Shown piece after piece: positions 1 through 6,887 of a stretch of 12,543 nucleotides of DNA. A program made the translations under genes and the position numbers. The stretch lies in contig CASFXO010000094.1 of NCBI GenBank assembly GCA_949298665.1, positions 1-12,543 on the forward strand, given 5' to 3'. Under the pieces are notes generated by a model. That model was not told the origin of the DNA, ran no database searches, and was given only the letters and a program-made list of their open reading frames with translations. The stretch's first letter is position 1. Each line of letters starts with the position of its first letter. Origin of the DNA: an uncultured Lentisphaeria bacterium. Lineage in GTDB: Bacteria > Verrucomicrobiota > Lentisphaeria > Victivallales > Victivallaceae.

Positions 1-66
1 ACCGCGGAGATTGCGGAAATTTTCGAACTCGCTTCAAAAGAACTTGAGTCTCGAGGGAAGCGGTAG
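1..66 (+). CDS. C-terminal end of an unidentified protein (5' truncated)
   Basis: Reading from base 1, the frame is open for 21 codons and ends at TAG (64-66). The peptide is rich in Ala, Glu, Leu and Lys (TAEIAEIFELASKELESRGK, then Arg) and would form a charged amphipathic helix, a common protein C-terminus. It has no recognisable motif and no function can be assigned. It could be a chance open frame, since only 66 bases are visible; the plausible composition and the placement directly before the promoter-like sequence of the next gene favour a real gene end. Confidence 0.45.
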   Translation, partial: TAEIAEIFELASKELESRGKR

Positions 67-72
67 TATATT
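44..72 (+). promoter_or_regulatory. Candidate sigma70-type promoter for the split yeeE pair
   Basis: TTGAGT (44-49) and TATATT (67-72) are separated by exactly 17 bases. They match the TTGACA/TATAAT consensus at 4 of 6 and 5 of 6 positions. The -10 lies in an AT-rich patch (67-82) that stands out in GC-rich surroundings. The promoter would overlap the last codons of the preceding gene and leave a leader of roughly 75 bases before the ATG at 156. This is inference from sequence match only. Confidence 0.45.
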
Positions 73-155
73 ATGAAATATGCCGCATGGGAACATTCTC
101 CCTTCGCAGGCCGACAGGAAGCAAACAGACGGAAGACGGGAACGGGATTGCCGAC

Positions 156-698
156 ATGAATTTATTTACCGCCAAATGGCCGTTTTACATCAGCGGGCCG
201 CTGCTGGCGCTGCTGATGGTGCTCTCCCTGTACATTTTCGACGATGTGATCGGTCTCGGGGACGCGCTGACCGTGGCGACGGAATACTGCGGCGGAGCCG
301 TGACGGAACGGGAGTTCGGGGATCCGCCGCCGCTGGACTGGCAGCTGGGACTGCTGGTGGGGCTGTTCATCGGCTCCCTGGTGGGCGCGTTGATGGGGAA
401 CAAGTTCCAGCCGGAATTGATGGCCGAGGGCAGTGGCTCGTTCACCGTCAAGACGCTGCGGACGGTCGGCTGCGGCATGGGCGGCGGATTTCTGGTGATG
501 CTGGGCATTCAGCTGGCCGGGGATTCGGTGTTCGGGCAGATCAGCGCCGCGATGCAGCTTTCCGGCGGGGCGTGGGTGTTTCTGATTGCGATGACGGTCA
601 CCGGGTGCGCGCTGGCGATCCTGCTGGAGCGGCGCGGCGAAGGCGGCGCGTCCGGGAAGGGGGCTCCCGGTAAAGGCGCGGCGGCGAAAGGAAAGTGA
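156..698 (+). CDS. YeeE/YedE-family membrane transporter, N-terminal half
   Basis: A 180-residue hydrophobic protein with about four membrane segments (near residues 10-28, 63-81, 104-123 and 138-158) and a Gly/Lys-rich tail from 160 on. The start MNLFTAKWPF and the GGGFLVMLGIQLAG stretch (109-122) resemble the first half of YeeE/YedE (TsuA-like) sulfur-compound transporters, which normally carry LAG-GCTSGH here. This protein reads LAGDSVFGQ (120-128), so Ser124 sits where the conserved Cys is expected and Gln128 replaces His. ATG 156 is preferred over the in-frame ATG 87 because it places the first membrane segment near the N-terminus as in relatives; neither has a strong ribosome site. The second half follows four bases after the stop, so both should be made together as one transporter. 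The substrate is unknown; family members move thiosulfate or related sulfur species. Confidence 0.65.
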   Translation: MNLFTAKWPFYISGPLLALLMVLSLYIFDDVIGLGDALTVATEYCGGAVTEREFGDPPPLDWQLGLLVGLFIGSLVGALMGNKFQPELMAEGSGSFTVKTLRTVGCGMGGGFLVMLGIQLAGDSVFGQISAAMQLSGGAWVFLIAMTVTGCALAILLERRGEGGASGKGAPGKGAAAKGK

Positions 699-702
699 AG
701 TC

Positions 703-1266
703 ATGCATCCGCTTGATCTTTCGGACAATTATAAACTGGCGGCGGCGATCATCGTCGGCATGGCATTCGGTTTTGTCTTCATCAAGAGCGATCTGGCCTG
801 GCCGAAGAGTCTGCTGGAGGCGTTCCGGCTGCGCAACGGACGGATCATCAAAACCGTGCTGCTGACGCTGGCGGCGGGTGCGGTGTTGTTTTACTGTGCC
901 CGCCGGCTGGGATTGGCAGAGGTCCGGGTGCGGCCGTCATATTTCTGGGGTTCGCTGCTGGGCGGCGTCGTTGCCGGGATCGGCATGGTGCTTTGCACCA
1001 TGACGCCGATGACGGCGCTGTCGTGTCTGGCGACGGGACGGTTTTATGCGATCTGGCCGATCGTTGGGATGCTGCTGGCACTGCCGGCGGTGCGGCTGGT
1101 GTCGGAACAGCTGTCGCGCTCGATCTACCGCTGGAGTGAACCGATGAGCGCACCGTGGGAGCCGTCGGTGTTCTGGGCGGTGGACAATCCGGCGCTGTAT
1201 GCGGCGGGGATTCTGATCGTGCTGCTGCTGCTGGTGCATTTTACGGTGGGGGATCCGGAGGAGTGA
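703..1266 (+). CDS. YeeE/YedE-family membrane transporter, C-terminal half
   Basis: A 187-residue protein with membrane segments near residues 11-27, 50-66, 82-98, 115-131 and 165-180. The core GIGMVLCTMTPMTAL (92-106) aligns with the GMxLxGxCPGTxL signature of the second YeeE/YedE repeat. On that alignment Thr101 replaces the conserved Cys before Pro102, although a Cys occurs three residues earlier (Cys98). The start is supported by AAAGGAAA (687-694), 8 bases before the ATG. The gene begins four bases after its partner stops, which fits co-translation and assembly as a heterodimer; the membrane topology and partner role are inferred. The next gene starts 74 bases later, and no clear terminator separates them. 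Family assignment is good; substrate is unknown, and loss of both expected cysteines argues against simple equivalence with TsuA. Confidence 0.65.
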   Translation: MHPLDLSDNYKLAAAIIVGMAFGFVFIKSDLAWPKSLLEAFRLRNGRIIKTVLLTLAAGAVLFYCARRLGLAEVRVRPSYFWGSLLGGVVAGIGMVLCTMTPMTALSCLATGRFYAIWPIVGMLLALPAVRLVSEQLSRSIYRWSEPMSAPWEPSVFWAVDNPALYAAGILIVLLLLVHFTVGDPEE

Positions 1267-1340
1267 GCGCGCCGGATCGCCGCGGATGGAGAAATCCGGG
1301 TGAATGTGGAGTAACAACCTGAAAATGGGAGAATTCTAGA

Positions 1341-2627
1341 ATGGGAAAAACATTGGCGCAGAAAATTTTCGATGCGCATCGCGTGGATACGCCGGCGCCG
1401 GGAGTGGCGGTGTTGTCGCTGGACCGGGTGTTCTGTCATGAAATCACCACTCCGATCGCGCTGAACGATCTGGTGGCCAAGGGCAAGGACCGGGTATTCG
1501 ACCCGTCCCGGATCAAGGCGGTGATCGATCATGTGACCCCCGCGAAGGATTCCAAGACCGCCGAACAGGGGAAAACGTTGCGGGACTGGGCGCGCCGCCA
1601 CGGGATCGCGGATTTCTTCGACATCGGCGAAAACGGGGTCTGTCATGCGATCTTTCCGGAAAAGGGTTTCGTGCGGCCCGGTTTCACGGTGATCATGGGG
1701 GATTCGCACACCTGCACGCACGGCGCGTTCGGGGCGTTTGCGGCGGGCGTCGGGACCACCGATTTGGAAGTGGGCATTCTCAAAGGCGTCTGCTCCATGC
1801 GCGACCCGGAAACGATCAAGATCAACGTGACCGGCAAACTCCGTCCCGGCGTCTTCGCCAAGGACGTGATTTTGGCCATCATCAGGAAGCTGACGGTCAA
1901 CGGTGCGACCGACAAGGTCATCGAATTCGCCGGGCCGGTGGTGGACGACTTCGACATGGATTCGCGCATGACGCTCTGCAACATGGCGATCGAAGCCGGC
2001 GGCACCTGCGGCGTCTGCTACCCGGACATGACGACGGTGGAATACCTCTGGCCGTTCATCCGCGAGGAATTTTCCGACAAGGCGGCGGCGCTGGCCGAAT
2101 ACTCGAAATGGCGCCCGGACGAAGATGCCGAATACGCCGCGGTCATCGACTTCAACGTCGACGATCTGGAACCGCAGGTGACGCACGGCTACAAACCGGA
2201 TCAGGTGAAAAACGTCAGCGAGATGGCGGGGACTCCGGTCAATCAGGTCTATATCGGCTCCTGTACGAACGGGCGGCTGGGAGATTTGCGGATCGCCGCG
2301 GGGGTGTTGAAGGGGCATCGGATTCATCCGAACGTACGCGGCATCGTGTCGCCCGCGACGCCGAAGATCTATTCGCAGGCGCTGGAAGAAGGGCTGATCA
2401 AGATTTTCATGGACGCCGGTTTCTGCGTGACCAATCCGACCTGCGGCGCATGCCTCGGGATGAGCAACGGCGTTCTGGCCGGGGGCGAGGTCTGCGCTTC
2501 GACCACCAACCGCAATGTCAACGGGCGCATGGGCAAGGGCGGCATGGTGCATCTGATGAGTCCGGCGACCGCGGCGGCGACCGCCATTGCCGGGGTGATC
2601 ACCAATTCGCCGCTGTTTCACAAGTAA
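1341..2627 (+). CDS. leuC: 3-isopropylmalate dehydratase-type large subunit (LeuC/HacA family)
   Basis: A 428-residue aconitase-superfamily large subunit that carries the catalytic [4Fe-4S] cluster and works with the small subunit encoded next. The three cluster cysteines are Cys308 (GSCTNGR), Cys368 and Cys371 (NPTCGACLG); the 60/3 spacing matches that of E. coli LeuC. Other family marks are MGDSHTCTHGAFG (about 119-131) and the NRNVNGRMGKGG stretch near the C-terminus. A length near 420-430 is typical of the shorter archaeal/HacA-like group rather than the roughly 466-residue E. coli LeuC. The start is supported by GGGAGA (1327-1332), 8 bases before ATG. The likely reaction is isomerisation of 2- to 3-isopropylmalate in leucine synthesis, but homoaconitate, citramalate-pathway or 2,3-dimethylmalate substrates cannot be excluded, because no leuA or leuB lies nearby. 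Family 0.95, exact substrate about 0.6. Confidence 0.9.
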   Translation: MGKTLAQKIFDAHRVDTPAPGVAVLSLDRVFCHEITTPIALNDLVAKGKDRVFDPSRIKAVIDHVTPAKDSKTAEQGKTLRDWARRHGIADFFDIGENGVCHAIFPEKGFVRPGFTVIMGDSHTCTHGAFGAFAAGVGTTDLEVGILKGVCSMRDPETIKINVTGKLRPGVFAKDVILAIIRKLTVNGATDKVIEFAGPVVDDFDMDSRMTLCNMAIEAGGTCGVCYPDMTTVEYLWPFIREEFSDKAAALAEYSKWRPDEDAEYAAVIDFNVDDLEPQVTHGYKPDQVKNVSEMAGTPVNQVYIGSCTNGRLGDLRIAAGVLKGHRIHPNVRGIVSPATPKIYSQALEEGLIKIFMDAGFCVTNPTCGACLGMSNGVLAGGEVCASTTNRNVNGRMGKGGMVHLMSPATAAATAIAGVITNSPLFHK

Positions 2628-2646
2628 TTCCGGAGAGTGCCGTATC

Positions 2647-3171
2647 ATGAAAAATTTCAATGGCAAGATTCTGTTTCTCGACCGCTCGGACATCAATACC
2701 GATGAAATCATTCCGGCGAAATACCTGACCGAATTGACCAAGGAGGCGCTCCGGCCGTACTGTCTGGAGGATCTGGCGCTGCCCGGATTCGAACCCCGCC
2801 GGGACGTGGCGGGCAAGGCGGTGATCGTCACGCGCGCCAATTTCGGCTGCGGCTCGTCCCGCGAACACGCGCCGTGGGTGCTGGAGTACAACGGGATCAA
2901 TCTGGTGATTGCGGAGAACTTCGCCCGGATTTTCCGGCAGAACATGTTCAACTGCGGCTGCATGGCCGTGTCGCTGGCGCCGGAGACGATCGATGAGATC
3001 TTCACCGTATTTGCGGCGACCGGAGCGGAATGCGTAACCGATCTGGAACGGATGACCTTCACCATCAGCAACGGGAAGGAGTCCCGGGTCTATCCCTTCA
3101 CGGTCGGGAGCTTCGATCTGGAACTGGTGAAGGCCGGCGGCTGGGTGGATTACGCGGATAAAAAATATTGA
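2647..3171 (+). CDS. leuD: 3-isopropylmalate dehydratase-type small subunit (LeuD family)
   Basis: A 174-residue swivelling-domain small subunit that completes the active site of the large subunit encoded 19 bases upstream. Signatures are NTDEIIPAKYL (17-27), which contains the substrate-recognition loop, and NFGCGSSREHAPW (65-77), in which Ser70-Ser71-Arg72 contact substrate in the family. The remainder folds as the usual beta/alpha barrel, and the length fits the stand-alone LeuD group. Ribosome site GGAGAG (2632-2637) lies 9 bases before ATG. The recognition loop continues YLTELTKEAL, which I cannot match confidently to the isopropylmalate or homoaconitate loop types, so the substrate stays open. 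The short gap and shared strand indicate co-expression with the large subunit. Confidence 0.9.
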   Translation: MKNFNGKILFLDRSDINTDEIIPAKYLTELTKEALRPYCLEDLALPGFEPRRDVAGKAVIVTRANFGCGSSREHAPWVLEYNGINLVIAENFARIFRQNMFNCGCMAVSLAPETIDEIFTVFAATGAECVTDLERMTFTISNGKESRVYPFTVGSFDLELVKAGGWVDYADKKY

Positions 3172-3202
3172 GAGCAGCGACGAGAGAAACGGAGGCGCGA
3201 AG

Positions 3203-3511
3203 ATGATTCACGTGATTGCCAGAATCGGCGTCAAGCCGGGGCGGATGGAGGAGTTCCTGCGGATTTTCAAGGCCAACGTGCCCGCAGTGCTGGCCGAGGA
3301 AGGGTGCCATGGCTACGTGCCCTGCCTGGATTTCGACACCGGTCTGTCGGCACAGGCCGGGATCGACCCGAACGCGGTGACCGTACTGGAGTGCTGGGAA
3401 AGCCTGGACCACCTGAAACGCCATCTGGCTTCCGCGCATATGAAAGCCTATGGTGAAGCGGTGGCCGACCTCCGCACCGACACGGTGCTGACGGTGGTGG
3501 AGCCGGTCTGA
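3203..3511 (+). CDS. ABM-domain protein (YgiN-like antibiotic biosynthesis monooxygenase family)
   Basis: A 102-residue single-domain protein. The pattern MIHVIARIGVKPGRMEEFL, then a WES-LDHLKRHLASAHMKAY segment, is that of the dimeric alpha+beta ferredoxin-like ABM domain: a first strand with 'VKPG', and a helix with His residues (HLASAHMKA) facing the pocket. Family members include quinol monooxygenase YgiN and heme-degrading or polyketide-oxidising enzymes, while many have no known substrate. GGAGG (3191-3195), 7 bases before ATG, supports the start. It lies 31 bases after leuD and 40 before tsaD, on the same strand. Nothing in the neighbourhood identifies a substrate; an oxidative or detoxification role is a guess. 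Confidence 0.85.
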   Translation: MIHVIARIGVKPGRMEEFLRIFKANVPAVLAEEGCHGYVPCLDFDTGLSAQAGIDPNAVTVLECWESLDHLKRHLASAHMKAYGEAVADLRTDTVLTVVEPV

Positions 3512-3523
3512 GCGGGAAGTTCG

Positions 3524-3540
3524 CCGCCGGAAAGAGGCGG
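3524..3540 (+). other. Small hairpin in the leader before tsaD
   Basis: CCGCC (3524-3528) and GGCGG (3536-3540) can pair around a purine-rich 7-base loop (GGAAAGA), ending a few bases before the tsaD ribosome site. There is no T-run, so it is not a standard terminator. It could modulate tsaD translation, but five-pair GC stems arise by chance in such GC-rich DNA. Confidence 0.2.
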
Positions 3541-3551
3541 AACGGAGTGTT

Positions 3552-4628
3552 ATGAGCCTGATTCTTGGAATTGAAAGCAGTTGCGACGAAACCGCCGCCG
3601 CCGTGGTGCGCGACGGGTACGAGGTGTTGTCCAGTGCCGTGGCGTCGCAGATCGCCAAACATGCCGCGCACGGCGGCGTGGTGCCGGAGCTGGCGGCGCG
3701 GGAACATCTGACCGCGCTGAATCCGGTGCTGGCCGAGGCATTGCGAACCGCCGGTGTGACCATGCGCGAAGTGGACGCGGTGGCGGTCACGCAGGGGCCG
3801 GGGTTGATTCCGGCGCTGCTGGTTGGACTTAATTTCGCCAAGGGACTGGCGCTCGGGTACGGGAAGCCGTTGATCGCGGTCAATCACTTCATTGCACATA
3901 TTTACGCCGCGTTTCTGGAGTCCGGACACGGCGTGCTGGAGAATCCGGAATCCTATCCGCTGCTGGCGCTGGTGGTTTCCGGGGGGCACACCTCACTCTT
4001 GCTGATTGCCGCGAACGGCGAGGCCCGGCAGCTCGGCTGCACCCTGGATGACGCCGCGGGAGAGGCGCTGGACAAGGCGGCGAAGCTGCTGGGGCTGGGG
4101 TATCCCGGTGGACCGGTGATGCAGAAGACGGCCGAGGGCGGCGACGCCGGACGTTTTGAATTTCCGCGGCCGCTGACCGGGGGAGCGGGGAAGGCGCTGG
4201 CGCCGGAGCACCGGTATGATTTCAGTTTCAGCGGCGTGAAAACGGCTTTGCTGTATCATGTCCGGCGTGAGTCGGAGCGGAACGGCGGCACCTTTCCGGA
4301 GTCGCTGTTGAAAGACACGGTGGCCAGCTATCAGGAGGCGGTCGTGGACGTGCTGGTGCGCAAGACGTTGCTGGCGGCGCGGGATTTTCAGGTTCGCGGG
4401 ATCGTGGTTTCCGGCGGAGTGGCCTGCAATGCTGTGCTGCGCGAGCGGTTCCGGCGGCAGACGCCGGAGGGGATCCGGCTGCATCTGGCCGAACGGCGGC
4501 ACTGCACCGACAATGCGGCGATGGTGGCCGGATGCGGCTGGCACTTTTTCCGGCGCGGGGAATTTGCCGGACCGGACATCGATTCCTTCGCCCGGCTGCC
4601 GCGGATTACCCGGGTGCCGTTTGTGTGA
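3552..4628 (+). CDS. tsaD: tRNA N6-threonylcarbamoyladenosine transferase TsaD
   Basis: A 358-residue ASKHA-fold enzyme that transfers the threonylcarbamoyl group from the TC-AMP intermediate to A37 of ANN-decoding tRNAs, acting with TsaB and TsaE in the cytoplasm. Motifs in order: GIESSCDETAAAV at the N-terminus, GGVVPELAAREH, TQGPGLIPALLVG, metal ligands His112 and His116 (NHFIAHIYA), SGGHTSL, GCTLDDAAGEALDK, YPGGP, SFSGVKTALLY, VSGGVACNAVLRERF and CTDNAAM with Asp320. Length is near the usual 335-360. The N-H-F-I-A-H metal motif differs from the usual bacterial NHxEGH and has the Ile seen in Kae1 (NHCIGH). GGAG (3544-3547) lies 4 bases before ATG. The gene ends 19 bases before the HAD phosphatase gene. 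tsaB and tsaE are not in the window. Confidence 0.97.
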   Translation: MSLILGIESSCDETAAAVVRDGYEVLSSAVASQIAKHAAHGGVVPELAAREHLTALNPVLAEALRTAGVTMREVDAVAVTQGPGLIPALLVGLNFAKGLALGYGKPLIAVNHFIAHIYAAFLESGHGVLENPESYPLLALVVSGGHTSLLLIAANGEARQLGCTLDDAAGEALDKAAKLLGLGYPGGPVMQKTAEGGDAGRFEFPRPLTGGAGKALAPEHRYDFSFSGVKTALLYHVRRESERNGGTFPESLLKDTVASYQEAVVDVLVRKTLLAARDFQVRGIVVSGGVACNAVLRERFRRQTPEGIRLHLAERRHCTDNAAMVAGCGWHFFRRGEFAGPDIDSFARLPRITRVPFV

Positions 4629-4647
4629 GGGGAATGCGGGGGCGGTC

Positions 4648-5319
4648 ATGACGAAGCGTGCGCGCTGTGTTTTGTTTGATCTGGACGGGACGCTGGTGGA
4701 TTCGCTGCCCGATATTGCGCTTGCGGTCAACCGGATGCGGGAGTCGTTCGCACTGCCGCCGCTGCCGGAGACGACGGTTTCCGGGCTGGTCGGCAGCGGC
4801 ATCGCAACGCTGGTGCGGCGGGCGACGGCGGATGCTGAGGTGGAGCAGGACGCGGCCCTGCAGCGGACCCGCGACTTTTACCGGGCGCATCCGGTGGAGA
4901 AGTCCCGGGCGTATCCCGGCGTGTCGGAGGGATTGCGGCGGCTGCGGGCGTGCGGATTCCGGCTGGGGGTGGTGACGAACAAGCCCCGGGATATCGCGGA
5001 AGCCGTATTGCGGAAACTGGACTTGATGACGACGCTGGAGGCGGTCGTCGGAGACGACGGGCGGAGCGAGTTGAAACCGGCTCCGGACGGTTGTCTGCGG
5101 TTGCTGGCGCAGTTCGACGCCGTGCCGGAAGAGAGCTGGATGGTGGGCGACCACTGGACCGATCTGGAAGCGGGACGCCGGGCGGGGATGCGCCGGGCGC
5201 TGGTGCGCTGGGGATTCGGCGATCCCCGGGAGGAAACGTGGGATTTTGCCGCGGCGGATTTCGGGACGCTGGCGGAGTATCTGGAGCAGACATTACAGGA
5301 GGAAGGCAGGAGATCATGA
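4648..5319 (+). CDS. gph: HAD-superfamily phosphatase, phosphoglycolate phosphatase-like
   Basis: A 223-residue HAD subfamily IA hydrolase. All four motifs are present: I, DLDGTLVDS with nucleophile Asp11 and acid Asp13; II, VVTNKP (Thr); III, the Lys of LKPAPDG; IV, VGDHWTDLEAG. The cap lies between motifs I and II (about residues 20-95), as in Gph. The probable role is hydrolysis of 2-phosphoglycolate or a similar small phosphate ester; substrate range cannot be read from sequence, and PpaX-type or sugar-phosphate phosphatases look much the same. The ATG at 4648 follows a GGGGG run by a few bases and puts motif I at residue 11, whereas upstream in-frame codons lie inside tsaD. The last codons overlap pgi as TCATGA, so the stop TGA shares bases with the pgi ATG and suggests translational coupling. 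Confidence 0.85.
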   Translation: MTKRARCVLFDLDGTLVDSLPDIALAVNRMRESFALPPLPETTVSGLVGSGIATLVRRATADAEVEQDAALQRTRDFYRAHPVEKSRAYPGVSEGLRRLRACGFRLGVVTNKPRDIAEAVLRKLDLMTTLEAVVGDDGRSELKPAPDGCLRLLAQFDAVPEESWMVGDHWTDLEAGRRAGMRRALVRWGFGDPREETWDFAAADFGTLAEYLEQTLQEEGRRS

Positions 5320-6887
5320 AGGACTGGGTGGAACGCAATCGGGCTTATACGCTGATCGACGGTGCGGACCGTTTTGCCATTGATTTTGCCGGGATGAACT
5401 TCACGGAGAAGGATCTTGACGCGTTGTCCGGACGGTTTGCCGCGGCGGCGGAGGAGATGCGCAAGCTGGAAGCGGGTGCGGTGAAGAATCCGGACGAAAA
5501 CCGCAAGGTGACGCATTTTACCGACCGGGCGGGATATGTGCGCAGCGAATTGTTTTACGCGGTGGAGGCCTTTGTCGAGGACGTGCACAGCGGTGCGCTG
5601 ACCGGGAGCACCGGCAAACGGTTTGACGCCGTGGTGGTGAACGGCATCGGCGGCTCCGCGCTCGGGCCGCAGCTGCTGCAGTTCGCGCTGAACGGGCCGT
5701 ACTGGAATGAACTTCCGGCCGCCCGCCGCCGCCGGTACCTGAAAATTTATTTTCTGGACAATACCGACTCCGCCGGACTGACTGACCTCATCGCGGTCAT
5801 GGATTTGGAAAGCACGCTGCATCTGACCATTTCCAAATCCGGCGGTACGCAGGAGACGAAAAACAACCTGACCGCGCTGGAAAACCTGTACCATGCCCGG
5901 CATCTCGACTTCTCCCGCCATGCGGCGGCCATTACCATGCGCGGCAGCGAACTCGATCGCAAGGCACGCGGAGAAAAATGGCTCCGGGTCTTCGAAATGG
6001 CCGAATCCATCGGTGGACGTACCAGCGAAACCAGCATTGTCGGACATCTGCCCGCCGCGCTGACCGGGATTGACTTCCGGGAATTTCTCGGCGGCGCCTG
6101 CCGGATGGACGAATGGACCCGTACGGCCGACTCACGCCGGAATCCGGCCGCCATGCTGGCGGCGATGTGGTATATCGCGGGCGGCGGCAAAGGGGATCGC
6201 AATATGGTGATCGTGCCTTATTCCGACCGACTGATTCTGCTGTCGCGCTATTTGCAGCAGCTGGTGATGGAAAGCCTGGGCAAGGAGCTGGATCTGGACG
6301 GCAAGGTGGTGCATCAGGGACTGAACGTCTTCGGGAACAAAGGCGGCACCGATGCGCACGCCTTCATTCAGCAGCTGAACGACGGGCGGGACGACTTCTT
6401 CGTCACGTTCATCGAAGTGCTGCAGGACGCCACGGTGTTTCCGCTGGAGGACGGCGTTGCGATGGGCGATTACCTGCATGGTTTCATGGCGGGGCTCAGC
6501 GCGGCGCTGCGCAGCAAAAAGCGTCAGGTGATCACGATTCAGATCGACCGGATCGGCGCGGCGGAGCTGGGAATGCTGATTGCGCTCTATGAACGCGCCG
6601 TGGCGATTTATGCGGAATTCATTCACATCAACGCCTTCCATCAGCCCGGAGTGCAGGCCTACAAGCGGGCGGCGGGAGCGGTGCTGCAGCTGCGGAAGGA
6701 ATTGTTCCGCAAGCTGGGTGAACTGGGCGCGGTGGACGGTACCGCCGTGGAAATCGCCGAACGGGTCGGCATGGCCGACGATGCCGTGGAAATCGGCGGA
6801 CTGCTGGACAAGGCCGCGCTGAACAGTGACCGGGTACGGCGCCGTTACGACGACGCGCGCGGAGAATGGGTGTACGCGGTGCGGTGA
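5316..6887 (+). CDS. pgi: Glucose-6-phosphate isomerase with extra C-terminal domain
   Basis: A 523-residue phosphoglucose isomerase (glucose-6-P to fructose-6-P, cytoplasm). Visible SIS-fold motifs: NGIGGSALGP (109-118); phosphate loop SKSGGTQET (173-181, usually SKTGTTxET); catalytic Glu319 in VMESLGKEL; His348 in GGTDAHAF; and Lys450 in QPGVQAYK (usually QPGVEAGK). After Lys450, where compact Pgi enzymes nearly end, 73 more residues follow. They include TAVEIAERVG and AVEIGGLLDKAAL helices and a VRRRYDDARGEWVY hairpin that look like a winged helix. ATG 5316 overlaps the gph stop by four bases (ATGA), with AGGAGG-like purines upstream (about 5297-5311); the frame extends farther upstream without motif support. 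The enzyme is a divergent member, but all core residues are present. rpe is two genes downstream, linking glycolysis and the pentose phosphate route. Confidence 0.95.
   Translation: MKDWVERNRAYTLIDGADRFAIDFAGMNFTEKDLDALSGRFAAAAEEMRKLEAGAVKNPDENRKVTHFTDRAGYVRSELFYAVEAFVEDVHSGALTGSTGKRFDAVVVNGIGGSALGPQLLQFALNGPYWNELPAARRRRYLKIYFLDNTDSAGLTDLIAVMDLESTLHLTISKSGGTQETKNNLTALENLYHARHLDFSRHAAAITMRGSELDRKARGEKWLRVFEMAESIGGRTSETSIVGHLPAALTGIDFREFLGGACRMDEWTRTADSRRNPAAMLAAMWYIAGGGKGDRNMVIVPYSDRLILLSRYLQQLVMESLGKELDLDGKVVHQGLNVFGNKGGTDAHAFIQQLNDGRDDFFVTFIEVLQDATVFPLEDGVAMGDYLHGFMAGLSAALRSKKRQVITIQIDRIGAAELGMLIALYERAVAIYAEFIHINAFHQPGVQAYKRAAGAVLQLRKELFRKLGELGAVDGTAVEIAERVGMADDAVEIGGLLDKAALNSDRVRRRYDDARGEWVYAVR

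Noticed and set aside
87..155. Extension of the first YeeE half to ATG 87
   Set aside because: The extra 23 residues are polar and have no ribosome site, and ATG 156 gives the usual family N-terminus.
1267..1340. Promoter or terminator between the YeeE genes and leuC
   Set aside because: Only a five-pair CGGAT/ATCCG hairpin without a T-run and no convincing -35/-10 pair were seen; the gap holds the leuC ribosome site and nothing else I can support.
1125..3071. A 648-codon open frame on the minus strand across leuC and leuD
   Set aside because: It lies antisense to two genes with full catalytic motifs. Its translation is Arg/His/Pro-rich and resembles no protein; it is a by-product of GC-rich codon use.
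4878..6047. A 389-codon open frame on the minus strand over gph and pgi
   Set aside because: It is a shadow of two genes with recognised active-site motifs, and its composition is not protein-like.
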